Of a stretch of DNA of 64,000 nucleotides, positions 42,294 through 50,187 are shown in pieces; position 1 is the stretch's first letter, and each line of letters begins with the position of its first letter. The notes under the pieces were generated by a model. It was not told the DNA's origin and did no database searches. It saw only the letters and a list, made by a program, of their open reading frames with translations. A program made the translations under genes and the position numbers. Source of the stretch: S5-327 sp965116015 (GTDB lineage Bacteria; Chloroflexota; Dehalococcoidia; Lucifugimonadales; Australimonadaceae); assembly GCA_965116015.1 (NCBI GenBank), contig OZ220477.1:2294001-2358000 (forward strand), written 5' to 3'.

Positions 42294-42469
42294 AGGGCTC
42301 CTACGGGGCTGTCAGCGGTTCCGCGGACGGTGGAGGATGCGGCCGTTTCGAAGACGCGCCGGCCGCGTGGACGCATACAGCGTCAGAGTCAGCATCTGCG
42401 CGTTCGAGAAGGCGGGAGGGATTGTAGCAGCCGCGCAAGCGCGACGTCCCGCCGCTAACCAGCCGTTCG

Positions 42470-43351
42470 CTATGCCTGCGACTCCTCGCGGACTTGGGCG
42501 CGGCGGAATCGGATGAGAACCGCCGCCATGCCGAGCTGTATCCCGATGAGCAGGATCCAGCGCACGAATTGCTCGGCGGCGGCCGCGAGCGAGAGCGCGC
42601 CGTTGAGCGCAGGATCCTGCCAGCTGGCAAGCGCTCCATGCGCGACGACGAGCGCGGCGACGGCGAGGGCGGAGCGGCCCGCGGAGACGTCCGCAGCCTC
42701 GACGAGCCGGCGAGCGAGCCACGCCATCAGCGCGACCTCGGCGGCGGCGAGAAGAGCCGCCGCAGCGGTGAGGGCGGTTGCCTGGTCGAGCGCGACAGAG
42801 GCGTCGGCCTCGAACACGGGGAACCTGGCCGCTTGGGTGAAAACGAAGAACGCCATAAGGCTGATGGCGATAGCGCCGCTGTGGGAAGCGACTACGGTGG
42901 CGATCGCAAGGACGATGAGAAAGATGACGCCGTAGGAGATGAGAAACGCAAGCCCGGCAAGCTGGTCTTGCGGTCCGGCGGCGAAGAGGCCGGTGGCGAG
43001 AAGGACAATGGCTCCCTGTCCGCAGGGGAGCCACGTAACCATATTGAGGGGAAGCCTCCGCTGGAGCGCAACGCCGGATCCGGCGACAACGCAGGCGAGC
43101 AGAAGGAAACTGGGAATGGAGAGCGTTCCGATAACTCCCGGGACGTCGAGCGCGCGCCACGGCCAAGACGCAAGCGACGCCAAGAGCAGGAGAGCGTACG
43201 GCGCGCCGAGGGTGAACAGCAGCTTGCGCCTGTCGGCGAGACGCGCCTCAGGAGCGGAGCCGGCTACGCCGCCCGTCTCCGTGTCGAGGCTGGCGGGATG
43301 GCGGGAATCGGCTTCGTCTTCTGCGGCGTGGGCCGGCGGTTCGGAGGGCAC
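42470..43351 (-). CDS. Polytopic membrane protein of unknown function
   Basis: The 293-residue protein has a disordered acidic N-terminus (about 1-40) and about eight membrane helices. It begins with GTG 12 bases after the jag stop on the same strand, so it is the last gene of the rpmH-rnpA-yidD-yidC-jag group. The helix content and position could suit a membrane-biogenesis role, but no family motif is visible. Confidence 0.62.
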   Translation of the reverse strand: MPSEPPAHAAEDEADSRHPASLDTETGGVAGSAPEARLADRRKLLFTLGAPYALLLLASLASWPWRALDVPGVIGTLSIPSFLLLACVVAGSGVALQRRLPLNMVTWLPCGQGAIVLLATGLFAAGPQDQLAGLAFLISYGVIFLIVLAIATVVASHSGAIAISLMAFFVFTQAARFPVFEADASVALDQATALTAAAALLAAAEVALMAWLARRLVEAADVSAGRSALAVAALVVAHGALASWQDPALNGALSLAAAAEQFVRWILLIGIQLGMAAVLIRFRRAQVREESQA

Positions 43352-43363
43352 AGGGGCCGCCTC

Positions 43364-44074
43364 TTAGTTGTCGTACCGCCTGGGCCTGCGCCGGGGCCCA
43401 CGGTCACGGTCGGAGGCGGGAGCGGCCTCGCCGGTGGGGTAGATGGTTATGGCGCGCCGGCTGCCCTCGCCGTAGCTCTCGGTGCGAACGCCGCGAACAT
43501 CGGCCAGGGCTACGTGCACGATGCGCCGGTCGGCGGGAGACATCGGTTCGAGATCGACGCGCGCGCGATTGCTGATGGCGCGCTGCGCCATTCGCTGAGC
43601 GAGCTCCCGCAGCTGACGTTCGCGCCGCTGGCGGTACTGCTCGACATCGATAACGATGCCGCCGGGGCGAGCCTCGCCCTGGTTGAGGATGAGGTTGGAG
43701 ATGAATTGGAGCGCTCGGAGCGTTTCGCCGCGCCTTCCGATGAGGAGGCCCGCGTCTTCGCCCTGGATGTCTATGACCGGGTTCTGCTCGGGGTCGGCGG
43801 AGCGAATAGAGGGCTGAGCGTCGACATCCAGTTCGTAGAGGATGCGAGAGACGACGTTGAGCGCGTTGCGGACATTCCCGCCGTCGCCCGAGAGGAGGCG
43901 GACGCGGACTCTGGCGGGTTCGGCGCCGATGCCGAGAATGCCGGCGCGTCCAGGACTAAGAACGTCGACCTCGATTTCGTCGCGGCCGACGCCGAGCTCG
44001 AGGGTGGCGAGCTCGATCGCTTCCTCTACGGTCTTGGCTGTCCGGGTCAGGCTCTGGTCTGTCGGGTGTTCCAT
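43364..44074 (-). CDS. jag: RNA-binding protein Jag/KhpB
   Basis: The 236-residue protein has the order Jag_N (KTVEEAIELATLELG and the GILGIGAEPARV motif, about 14-60), a KH domain (GLLIGRRGETLRALQF, about 108-123) and an R3H domain (about 160-215, with EPMSPADRRIVH). The Arg-rich tail is short. KhpB binds RNA and affects cell division and elongation in other bacteria. Its 5' end overlaps yidC by 119 bases in another frame. Confidence 0.9.
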   Translation of the reverse strand: MEHPTDQSLTRTAKTVEEAIELATLELGVGRDEIEVDVLSPGRAGILGIGAEPARVRVRLLSGDGGNVRNALNVVSRILYELDVDAQPSIRSADPEQNPVIDIQGEDAGLLIGRRGETLRALQFISNLILNQGEARPGGIVIDVEQYRQRRERQLRELAQRMAQRAISNRARVDLEPMSPADRRIVHVALADVRGVRTESYGEGSRRAITIYPTGEAAPASDRDRGPRRRPRRYDN

Positions 44075-44897
44075 TGCCAGGCTCCTTGTCCGGCAGGGCT
44101 GAGCTGAGAGAAGGGCCAAGCCTTGAGGCAAGAGTCGCGCCAGGCTGGTCCTGGGAGCGGAGGCCGCCCCAGCCGGAGACGAGATATTGCATAACTATGC
44201 CTATGAGTGTAGAGGCAACCCAGTAGATGACGAGGCCAAGAGGAAAGAAGAGGCTGAACATGCCGAACATAACAGGAAACATGAACAGCATCATGCGCTG
44301 CGTGCTCTGCTGCGCCGGGTCTGTTGAGGGGACCTGGCTCATCTTCTGCTGGACGTACATGCTGATGCCGGAGAGCCCCACGAGAGTGAAGCCGAGGATG
44401 CTGCCGTCGCGCATCGGGTCGAGGGCGAGGTCGAGCCCGAGGAAAGCGCGGTTGACGGGGACGATGGTGTCGAGGAAGGGGAGCCATCCGTAGAGCTTGT
44501 TGGAGAGCCCGGCTAGGTTCTCCGGAGTGAAGGGAAGCACATTGTTGATAGCCCAGAAGAGGCCGATGAAGATCGGCATCTGGATTACGAGAGGGCCAAG
44601 GCATCCCACTGGGTTGACGCCCATTTCGCGGTAGAGCTTCATCGTCTCCTGCCCGCGGAGCTGGGGGTTGTTCTTGTGCTTCTCGTTGATCTCGCGGATG
44701 CGCGGCTGGAGGCTCTGCAGCCGCTTCATCTGGCGGAGCTGCCGAACGACAAGCGGATAGGTGAGGCCCCGCACGATGACAGTGAAGGCAATGATGGCGA
44801 CGCCTAGGTTGGAGCCAAGCACGGCGTAGAGAACCAACAGGCTGTTGGTCATCGGCTTGGTGATCACTTCGTTCCAGAGGAGTGCGAGGAATTCCAT
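43956..44897 (-). CDS. yidC: Membrane protein insertase YidC
   Basis: The 313-residue insertase has the short gram-positive type layout with five membrane helices. It starts MEFLALLWNEV, then IAFTVIVRGLTYPLVVRQ, the cytoplasmic hairpin KRLQSLQPRIREINEKH, and the conserved VGCLGPLVIQMPIFIGL and LFFPLGLVIYWV helices. The hydrophilic-groove Arg lies in IVRG. The C-terminal 45 residues (rich in Pro, Asp, then a dense Arg cluster) are encoded inside the jag reading frame; a basic tail fits ribosome binding. The start at 44897 matches the family. Confidence 0.9.
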   Translation of the reverse strand: MEFLALLWNEVITKPMTNSLLVLYAVLGSNLGVAIIAFTVIVRGLTYPLVVRQLRQMKRLQSLQPRIREINEKHKNNPQLRGQETMKLYREMGVNPVGCLGPLVIQMPIFIGLFWAINNVLPFTPENLAGLSNKLYGWLPFLDTIVPVNRAFLGLDLALDPMRDGSILGFTLVGLSGISMYVQQKMSQVPSTDPAQQSTQRMMLFMFPVMFGMFSLFFPLGLVIYWVASTLIGIVMQYLVSGWGGLRSQDQPGATLASRLGPSLSSALPDKEPGNGTPDRPEPDPDSQDRRGSDRARHPRARRRPRRNRGRRS

Positions 44898-44974
44898 CGG
44901 TTCGCTGTCGCTCTCTTTGCCTCTTGCCGCTCCCACCCTGCGCGCCTGCCGCGCGAGATGGGACGGACCGTGCG

Positions 44975-46141
44975 CTAGCGCGCGTCGTTCAGGTTGCGCT
45001 CCCAGGCGAGCTGTTTGGTTTGCAGATCAATGGCGGCGACGGTTTCATCGAGGGCGTGGAGGTAGACCCGAACGCCGTCGGTAGTGATTGGGGCGCGTAC
45101 TCTGTCCCCAACGCGGCGATCCCATTCGCGGACGCCGTCGGAGGCGCGGAGCACGGTCATAACGCCGGTGTCCGAGGCGTAGACCAACTGATTCCCGACG
45201 ACAACAGGGGTGGAGAGCACGGGCTCGGCGGTCTCGTTGGGGTAGACCCACGCGACGCGTCCGGAAGCGATGTCGTAGGCGTAGATGTTGCCGTCCATAT
45301 TCGGGGCGTAGATGCGGGCGCTGTCGGACACGGCGCCTGCCCAGAACCAGCTGTTTGCTTCGAATTGTTTAACGGCGGCGCCAGTGGCGAGGTCGATGGC
45401 GTAGAAGGCCTGGTCGAACGCGCCGAGGTAGAGCCTGTCGCCCACGATCAGCGGAGGCGCGACGACAGCTCCCCCAAGCTGGGCCGGCTCGTCCCAGACG
45501 GGGCGGCAGTCGTTGACGTCGATCGCGTGGACGCGATGGCTCAGGTCGCCGAAGTAGGCGACGCTCCCCTGCACGACGGGAGTTGTCCAGAGCTGGCCGA
45601 TGGGGTCTTCGTTCCGGGCGGGGTAGCGGCAGTTCTCGGTGAGCGAGGCTTTGTCGAGAACGTACAGTCTTCCCTTGTCGGCGTCCTCCGACGCTGCGAC
45701 CACAAGGACTCCGCCGCTGACGGCGACAGACCCGGCGATGCCTTTCGTGAGGCTATTCCCGTCGATCTCAAAGGTGCGAGGATCGCTCAGGTTGTCGGCG
45801 TTGACGGACGCGACCACGCCGTTGTAGGCGCCGACGACGACGCGGTCGCCATCAATGGTCGGCGCGCCGTAGATGGCGGGGAATCCCTCGCCGTCGGCAG
45901 CCGGGGGGGCCGTGTAGGGGGCGTAGCGGGCGATGCCGGCGTCGGCGGAGAGCTGAATGAGCTTCCCCTCGTTGGTGCCCACGAAGAGAGAGTCGCCGTC
46001 GCCGGCTACGCCGGACCAGCTTTGGGTGGCGGCGCTGCGGTTCTGTGCGCAGCCGGCGAGCAGAAGAGCCGCGCTGAGCAGGAGCGTCAGCGCCAGGAGC
46101 GAGCCCCGCAACGGAGCGGGGCGAGGGCGGATCCGATTCAA
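44975..46141 (-). CDS. PQQ-like beta-propeller lipoprotein (BamB-like)
   Basis: The 388-residue protein starts with a signal peptide ending in LLLAGC, a clear lipobox, followed by a seven- or eight-bladed propeller of the PQQ/WD40-like type, with repeats such as DLATGAAVKQF, DIASGRVAWVY and DLQTKQLAWER. It is anchored outside the membrane. It lies between yidD and yidC, where most genomes have no gene, so a role in membrane protein handling like BamB is possible but unproven. The start is TTG with AAGGA/GGAGG upstream. Confidence 0.8.
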   Translation of the reverse strand: MNRIRPRPAPLRGSLLALTLLLSAALLLAGCAQNRSAATQSWSGVAGDGDSLFVGTNEGKLIQLSADAGIARYAPYTAPPAADGEGFPAIYGAPTIDGDRVVVGAYNGVVASVNADNLSDPRTFEIDGNSLTKGIAGSVAVSGGVLVVAASEDADKGRLYVLDKASLTENCRYPARNEDPIGQLWTTPVVQGSVAYFGDLSHRVHAIDVNDCRPVWDEPAQLGGAVVAPPLIVGDRLYLGAFDQAFYAIDLATGAAVKQFEANSWFWAGAVSDSARIYAPNMDGNIYAYDIASGRVAWVYPNETAEPVLSTPVVVGNQLVYASDTGVMTVLRASDGVREWDRRVGDRVRAPITTDGVRVYLHALDETVAAIDLQTKQLAWERNLNDAR

Positions 46142-46198
46142 CTGTGCATCCTTGCCTCCGGCGCAGGCCGCTTGCCGGCGCCGGAGCGGGCCGGGCCG

Positions 46199-46456
46199 CT
46201 ACGCTGAGCTGGCGCCGGCGTGGTGGTTGTGGTTGGCGGCTCCCGGCTGGGGAGCGGGGTCGTAGCCGATGCCGCCCCAAGGTCGGCAACGCGTCAGGCG
46301 TTTCACGGCAAGCCACGCGCCTCTTGGGAGACCATGAAGCCGTATGGCGTCTTGCGCGTAGCGAGAGCATGTTGGGGTGTACCTGCACACGCCGGGCAGG
46401 TACGGAGAGAGCGCTTGCTGATAGACGGCGATGACGGCGATAGCGATACTACGCAT
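46199..46456 (-). CDS. yidD: Membrane protein insertion efficiency factor YidD
   Basis: The 85-residue protein has the family core YQQALSPYLPGVCRYTPTCS followed by YAQDAIRLHG and the CRPWGGIGYDP end. YidD assists YidC-dependent insertion. Its start overlaps the rnpA end by 8 bases. The C-terminal His/Asn-rich tail is short. Confidence 0.92.
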   Translation of the reverse strand: MRSIAIAVIAVYQQALSPYLPGVCRYTPTCSRYAQDAIRLHGLPRGAWLAVKRLTRCRPWGGIGYDPAPQPGAANHNHHAGASSA

Positions 46457-46850
46457 CGCCGCCTGCTTGCGCCACAGCGGGGGGCGTCTTGGGCTGCTTG
46501 GGGAGGCGACCAATCCGGATGGCGAGCCGCTCGATGGCGTCCCGCAGATCGGAATAGAGCGCGGATTCGGCGCCGGAGCGGGCGATGATGAGCAGATCCC
46601 ACCCCTCGCCCTCGGGCCATGGAAGGCGCCGGACGGCCTCCTTCATACGCCGCCGGACAAGATTGCGAACGACGGCAAGCTTGGAGACGCGCTTGGAGAC
46701 GACGAACCCGAAACGCGAGTAAGGGAGCCGGTTGGGGGCGGCGCGCAAAGCCGCCAAGGGATGAGCGCGCGCCGCGCCGCGCTTGCGCAAGGTCTTGAAG
46801 TCGCGGAACCGACGGAGCCGCTGGTCTCGCCGGATGGTCTGAGCTGCCAT
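46449..46850 (-). CDS. rnpA: Ribonuclease P protein component
   Basis: The 133-residue basic protein has the RNase P protein pattern: QRLRRFRDFKTLRKRG at the start, RFGFVVSKRVSKLAVVRN (about 45-62) and the RNR-type motif RNLVRRRMKEAVR (about 61-73). It binds the RNase P RNA for tRNA 5' maturation. It lies 26 bases after rpmH, the normal order, and overlaps yidD. Confidence 0.94.
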   Translation of the reverse strand: MAAQTIRRDQRLRRFRDFKTLRKRGAARAHPLAALRAAPNRLPYSRFGFVVSKRVSKLAVVRNLVRRRMKEAVRRLPWPEGEGWDLLIIARSGAESALYSDLRDAIERLAIRIGRLPKQPKTPPAVAQAGGDA

Positions 46851-46876
46851 AAGAGACGACGCCTCTCGAAGGGCGT

Positions 46877-47014
46877 CTAGGCCGCAAGCCGCCGACGCCC
46901 CTTGAGGCGGCGGGCGCTCAGAACTCTGCGGCCGCCCGGAGTGTGCATACGGGCCATAAACCCATGCCGCCGCTGACGGCGCCGCTTCTTGGGTTGCCAG
47001 GTGCGCTTGGGCAC
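46877..47014 (-). CDS. rpmH: 50S ribosomal protein L34
   Basis: The 45-residue basic protein begins PKRTWQPKKRRRQRRHGF after a GTG start and continues FMARMHTPGGRRVLSARR and KGRRRLAA, the typical L34 sequence. It is shorter than the usual gene-caller threshold. It heads the rpmH-rnpA-yidD group behind a consensus promoter. The leader to the start is about 30 bases. Confidence 0.95.
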   Translation of the reverse strand: MPKRTWQPKKRRRQRRHGFMARMHTPGGRRVLSARRLKGRRRLAA

Positions 47015-47051
47015 TGCGAGAGTCTCCGAACGAGGGCTTAGTAATGGGGTC

Positions 47052-47081
47052 AGTATACAGACGCCCCTCCTGGAGTGTCAA
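47052..47081 (-). promoter_or_regulatory. Strong promoter of the rpmH operon
   Basis: On the minus strand a perfect TTGACA (47076-47081) and TATACT (47052-47057) are separated by 18 bases. The predicted start is about 47045. Confidence 0.8.
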
Positions 47082-47103
47082 ACGGAGACGTTACCCTCTA
47101 TCC

Positions 47104-47228
47104 GCCGCCCTGCGTTCTCCGAGCTAACCCGCCTAGCAGCAGCGCCGCCCAGCGCGTCCGTCGCCCTGCGCCCTCAGAGCTAACAGGGAGAGCGCGGGAG
47201 TCAGGGAGTCCTGGTTCCGCGCTCTCCC
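47104..47228. repeat. Two-copy repeat and a 12-bp perfect inverted repeat downstream of rtcB
   Basis: CGCCCTGCGTTCTCCGAGC and CGCCCTGCGCCCTCAGAGC, each followed by TAAC, begin at 47106 and 47162 (56 bases apart). Next to the second copy, GGGAGAGCGCGG (47186-47197) and CCGCGCTCTCCC (47217-47228) form a 12-bp stem with a 19-base loop but without a T-run. It may act as a factor-dependent terminator or RNA stabiliser at the end of rtcB. Confidence 0.6.
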
Positions 47229-47252
47229 AAGGACAGACAGCTTGGCCGGCTG

Positions 47253-48446
47253 TCAGTTTCCCTTGATGCTGACGATCTGGCGAAGAGTGTGCACGGTCTC
47301 GACCAGGTCGCTCGACTGCTCCATCACCGTGTCGATGTCCTTGTACGCGCCTGGCAGCTCGTCGATGAAGCTGCTGGACCGCCGCACCTCGATTCCCTGC
47401 ATATACCGGTCGAAGTCCTCCATCGTGAACCGCCTCTTCGCCTCGGCCCGCGAGAACCGGCGCCCCGCGCCGTGCGGAGCGGAGTCGAACGCCCCCGCGT
47501 TCCCCAAGCCCCGGACAACGTAGCTCGCGTCTCCCATCGACCCCGGAATGAGTCCCATCTGCCCCTCTTTGGCCTGGATCGCGCCCTTGCGCGACACCCA
47601 CACATCCTTTCCGTAGTGGCGCTCCCGCTGCGTGAAATTGTGATGGCACTGGATGCGCTCCAGCTCGAGCTCCTCCTCGTGACCGCCCTCTCCGTACACC
47701 GTGTAGCTGAGTTCAGCCATAATCCTGTCCATCATCTCTTCGCGGTTCAGCAGCGCGAAATCCTGCGCCCAGTGGAGGTCGCGGATGTACGCGTCGAACT
47801 CCTCCGTCCCTTCGCTCAAGTACGCCAGATCTCTGTCGGGGAGACTGATCGACAACTGCTCCATCGACTGCTGAGCCGTTTTGATATGACGCATAGCGAT
47901 CCGGTTCCCGATGCCGCGAGAGCCGGAGTGCAGGAACGCCCAGATTGCTCCCGACTCATCCGCCGTAAGCTCGATGAAATGGTTGCCCGAACCGAGCGAC
48001 CCAAGCTGAAATCTCCAGTCGCGCTTCCCGGAGTTCTTCGCGTAGAACCCCAACCGGTCTCCCGCTTTCTCCTCCAGCGCTGCAACTCGCGGCTCCGCCG
48101 TGGGCGACACCTTCCCGTTGGAGCGCCCCGTGCTCAGCGGTATCCGCCGCTCGATTCCCTCCCGTACGCCGCTGAGACGCTCGGGAAAGTCGCTCCGTGA
48201 AAGCGGCGTACGCACGGCCACCATACCGCAGCCGATATCGACTCCCACCGCCGCTGGGATAATTGCGCCATCGGTTGGGATGCACGACCCGACAGTGGCG
48301 CCCATTCCGAAGTGACAATCGGGCATTACCACCACGTGCTTGTGAATGAACGGCAACGATGTGAGATTCGAGATCTGCTCCAGCGCCGCTGGCTCGATCT
48401 GCTCCGGCGGCAACCATGCGAAAGCGGCATCATTGATCTGGCGCAT
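47253..48446 (-). CDS. rtcB: RNA-splicing ligase RtcB
   Basis: The 397-residue ligase joins 2',3'-cyclic phosphate or 3'-phosphate RNA ends to 5'-OH ends using GTP and Mn. It has the metal and GTP motifs MPDCHFGMG, GVDIGCGM (about 71-78), GSLGSGNHFIEL, HSGSRGIG, CHHNF, and the guanylylated His in APHGAGR (about 341-347). No rtcA or archease gene is adjacent. The Met at 48446 follows AGAGGAG. A long leader with terminator/antiterminator elements lies upstream. Confidence 0.93.
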   Translation of the reverse strand: MRQINDAAFAWLPPEQIEPAALEQISNLTSLPFIHKHVVVMPDCHFGMGATVGSCIPTDGAIIPAAVGVDIGCGMVAVRTPLSRSDFPERLSGVREGIERRIPLSTGRSNGKVSPTAEPRVAALEEKAGDRLGFYAKNSGKRDWRFQLGSLGSGNHFIELTADESGAIWAFLHSGSRGIGNRIAMRHIKTAQQSMEQLSISLPDRDLAYLSEGTEEFDAYIRDLHWAQDFALLNREEMMDRIMAELSYTVYGEGGHEEELELERIQCHHNFTQRERHYGKDVWVSRKGAIQAKEGQMGLIPGSMGDASYVVRGLGNAGAFDSAPHGAGRRFSRAEAKRRFTMEDFDRYMQGIEVRRSSSFIDELPGAYKDIDTVMEQSSDLVETVHTLRQIVSIKGN

Positions 48447-48711
48447 CCTTAACTCCTCTAGACAGCGCCTTGCCGGCGCCAAAATTATCGGATAAACAAA
48501 GAACCCCTGGCGCAAGTCCAGGGATTCTCCACAGGCGGCGATATGCCTGAGCGGCTCAATCCCTGGCGAAGCCTCCGCGCGCAAAGGCGCACAGCGTCGC
48601 GGCTTGCGCCGGAATCCAATTACCCCTGCGTATGCGTATCGCCATTTGCATTGCGCTCACTTGAGGCAAACCGCGCCTCTTCTCCAATCGAGAGCGTATC
48701 TCCATTCCATT
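48447..48711 (-). ncRNA. Attenuator-like leader RNA of rtcB
   Basis: Minus-strand RNA of about 265 bases. Three segments compete: A, CCAGGGATT (48558-48566); B, AATCCCTGG (48518-48526); C, CCAGGGGTT (48502-48510). A:B pairs over 9 bases; B:C pairs over 9 bases with one G-U and is followed by CTTTGTTTATC, a rho-independent terminator. A further 6-base helix, GGATTC (48612-48617) with GAATCC (48522-48527), closes a multi-hairpin domain and also uses segment B. This is riboswitch-style logic. It does not match the T-box or other classes I know. Confidence 0.65.
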
Positions 48712-48718
48712 TCCATCC

Positions 48719-48747
48719 ACACTACCACAAAATCGCTGATATGTCAA
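48719..48747 (-). promoter_or_regulatory. Promoter of the rtcB leader transcript
   Basis: Minus strand: perfect TTGACA (48742-48747), 17-base spacer, TAGTGT (48719-48724). The predicted start is about 48711. The reverse-strand gene tlyA begins at 48961, with a TATACT box of its own at 48872-48877. Confidence 0.75.
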
Positions 48748-48960
48748 TACTTCCTAGTCGTTTTCTGCGCCAACAGCGTCGCTCCCACACAGACCGGAAT
48801 CGTTGCCCCAGCGGAATATCCCGATGCGGAAGCGTCGCCTTGCCCAAACTGCAAAGCGATCCCGCTCCGCTTATACTGCCTCCGCCCCGTTCGCGACGAA
48901 GCCGCGCCGACGCGGGCGCGCGGCGGGTGCGCAGGAGGAGCGGGCGCGGGAGGAGAGAGA

Positions 48961-49692
48961 TTGGAGCGCGCGAAACGGCAACGCGCCGATCAGCTGCTCG
49001 TGAACCGCGGATTGGCGCCCTCCCGCGAGGCGGCGCGCGCCCTCATCCTCGCCGGCGAAGCGCTGCTGCCCAACGGACGCGTCGAGAAACCAGGGCAGCT
49101 CCTGCCCCCGAACGCCGCCATCCGGCTGGCGGAACGCCGACGCTTCGTCGGACGCGGAGGAGACAAGCTCGCCGGCGCGCTGGACGACTTCCATCTGGAC
49201 GTTCGGGGGCTTGCGGCCCTCGATGTGGGAGCGTCGACAGGCGGGTTTACCGACTGCCTGCTGCAGGCGGGAGCGCGCCGCGTGTACGCGATCGATGTGG
49301 GGAGAGGCCAGCTTGCGGAGCGGCTGCGCAGGGATGAGCGCGTGTGGTTTCGGGAGGGTTTGAACGCGCGCTATCCGTTCGAGCTGCCGGAGCCTGTCGG
49401 CATCGTTGTTGCGGATGTGTCGTTCATCTCGCTGCGGCTCGTTCTCCCCCAGGCCTTGCGCTGCCTCGCGTCCCAGGGGCTGGCGCTCGCGCTGGTAAAA
49501 CCCCAATTCGAAGCGGGCAGGGGAGCGGTGGACGCGCGAGGCGTCGTGCGGGCGCCGGAGACGCGCGCGCGAGCAGTCGGCGGGTTCTGCGTCTGGGCGG
49601 TCGGACAGGGGCTCCGCGTGCTGGGAGTGCGCGCATCGCGCCTTGCCGGCGATGCGGGAAACCGCGAGTTCTTCGTCGCCCTCCGCGCCTGA
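48961..49692 (+). CDS. tlyA: TlyA-family rRNA 2'-O-methyltransferase/hemolysin-like protein
   Basis: The 243-residue protein has an N-terminal S4 RNA-binding domain (ADQLLVNRGLAPSREAARAL, about 8-27) and an FtsJ-like methyltransferase domain with the SAM motif DVGASTGGFTDCLL (about 82-95), then VVADVSFISLRLVLP and VKPQFEAGR. TlyA proteins methylate cytidines in 16S and 23S rRNA. The TTG start follows GGAGGAG by 6 bases. The open frame reads further upstream through a possible CPNC zinc-ribbon piece, but start signals favour 48961. Confidence 0.88.
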   Translation: MERAKRQRADQLLVNRGLAPSREAARALILAGEALLPNGRVEKPGQLLPPNAAIRLAERRRFVGRGGDKLAGALDDFHLDVRGLAALDVGASTGGFTDCLLQAGARRVYAIDVGRGQLAERLRRDERVWFREGLNARYPFELPEPVGIVVADVSFISLRLVLPQALRCLASQGLALALVKPQFEAGRGAVDARGVVRAPETRARAVGGFCVWAVGQGLRVLGVRASRLAGDAGNREFFVALRA

Positions 49693-49693
49693 G

Positions 49694-49770
49694 CGCTGCC
49701 CGCGCCAGGGGCTAACTGAGCGTTGACGCTGGGGCATCCCGCTGGCCTGCCCGCGCCGCTGGCTACTGCT
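49694..49770. repeat. Two-copy repeat with 51-bp spacing between convergent genes
   Basis: CTGCCCGCGCCAGGGGCTAA at 49696 and CTGCCCGCGCCGCTGGCTAC at 49747 are 51 bases apart. The second contains the stop codon of the minus-strand ImmA-like gene; the first begins 4 bases after the tlyA stop. Confidence 0.7.
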
Positions 49771-50185
49771 GCAGATTCGCAAGGAACCAGCGCGCCTTCT
49801 CGCGGGGAATGGCGCATCGCTCAGCGATGGCGACTTCTCCCGCGTTGGCGGCGGCCGCGGGAGAAACAAGCAGGCCGGCGGCGAACTCCTCGGCTTGCCG
49901 CTCGTCCTTGCGGATGTTGGCTCCTTGCCACACGGCGAGGTAGAGGCTTGCGCCGACGTGCAGGACGTGATGCCCAATGGCGTGAGCGACCACCCATCGC
50001 CGCCAGCGGGAAGGAAGTGCCTCCTCGACGCCGATGGCTCCGTCGAAGATGAACTCGCGAACGCGGCTGTCGAAGCGCCACGGGATAACCTCGAGCCCAA
50101 GCTTGGCGAGCAGCGGCCCCAGGTCGGCGTCGTAGTCGACGCCCTCGCGCTGGGCGAGCGCTCTTCCGAGCTGGAAGGCGCGCAA
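49763..50185 (-). CDS. ImmA/IrrE-like metallopeptidase homologue with altered HEXXH
   Basis: The protein of about 140 residues has the COG2856 fold: a helix start, DADLGPLLAKLGLEVIPW, then the metal motif region VVAHAIGHHVLH and the third-ligand segment KDERQAEEFAAGLL. The HEXXH motif reads HAIGH, so the catalytic Glu is Ala; both His ligands and the downstream Glu remain. It may be inactive or a binding protein. I prefer the TTG at 50185, 2 bases after the XRE gene, over an ATG at 50248 that would overlap it. XRE-ImmA pairs typically control mobile elements, and phage genes lie on the other side. Confidence 0.7.
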   Translation of the reverse strand: MRAFQLGRALAQREGVDYDADLGPLLAKLGLEVIPWRFDSRVREFIFDGAIGVEEALPSRWRRWVVAHAIGHHVLHVGASLYLAVWQGANIRKDERQAEEFAAGLLVSPAAAANAGEVAIAERCAIPREKARWFLANLQQ

Positions 50186-50187
50186 CG

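Noticed and set aside
47015..47252. Replication origin next to rpmH, as in many bacteria
   Set aside because: No dnaA gene and no cluster of TTATCCACA-like boxes is visible; the gap is short and explained by repeats, a hairpin and the rpmH promoter.
48502..48640. Glycine riboswitch in the rtcB leader (CTCAGGCA and TGGAGA look similar)
   Set aside because: The core GCCGAAGG-type motif and the tandem aptamer layout are missing, and the gene is not glycine related.
48502..48711. T-box as explanation of the rtcB leader
   Set aside because: There is no GGTGGNACCGCG-type bulge and no specifier region, although terminator and antiterminator are present.
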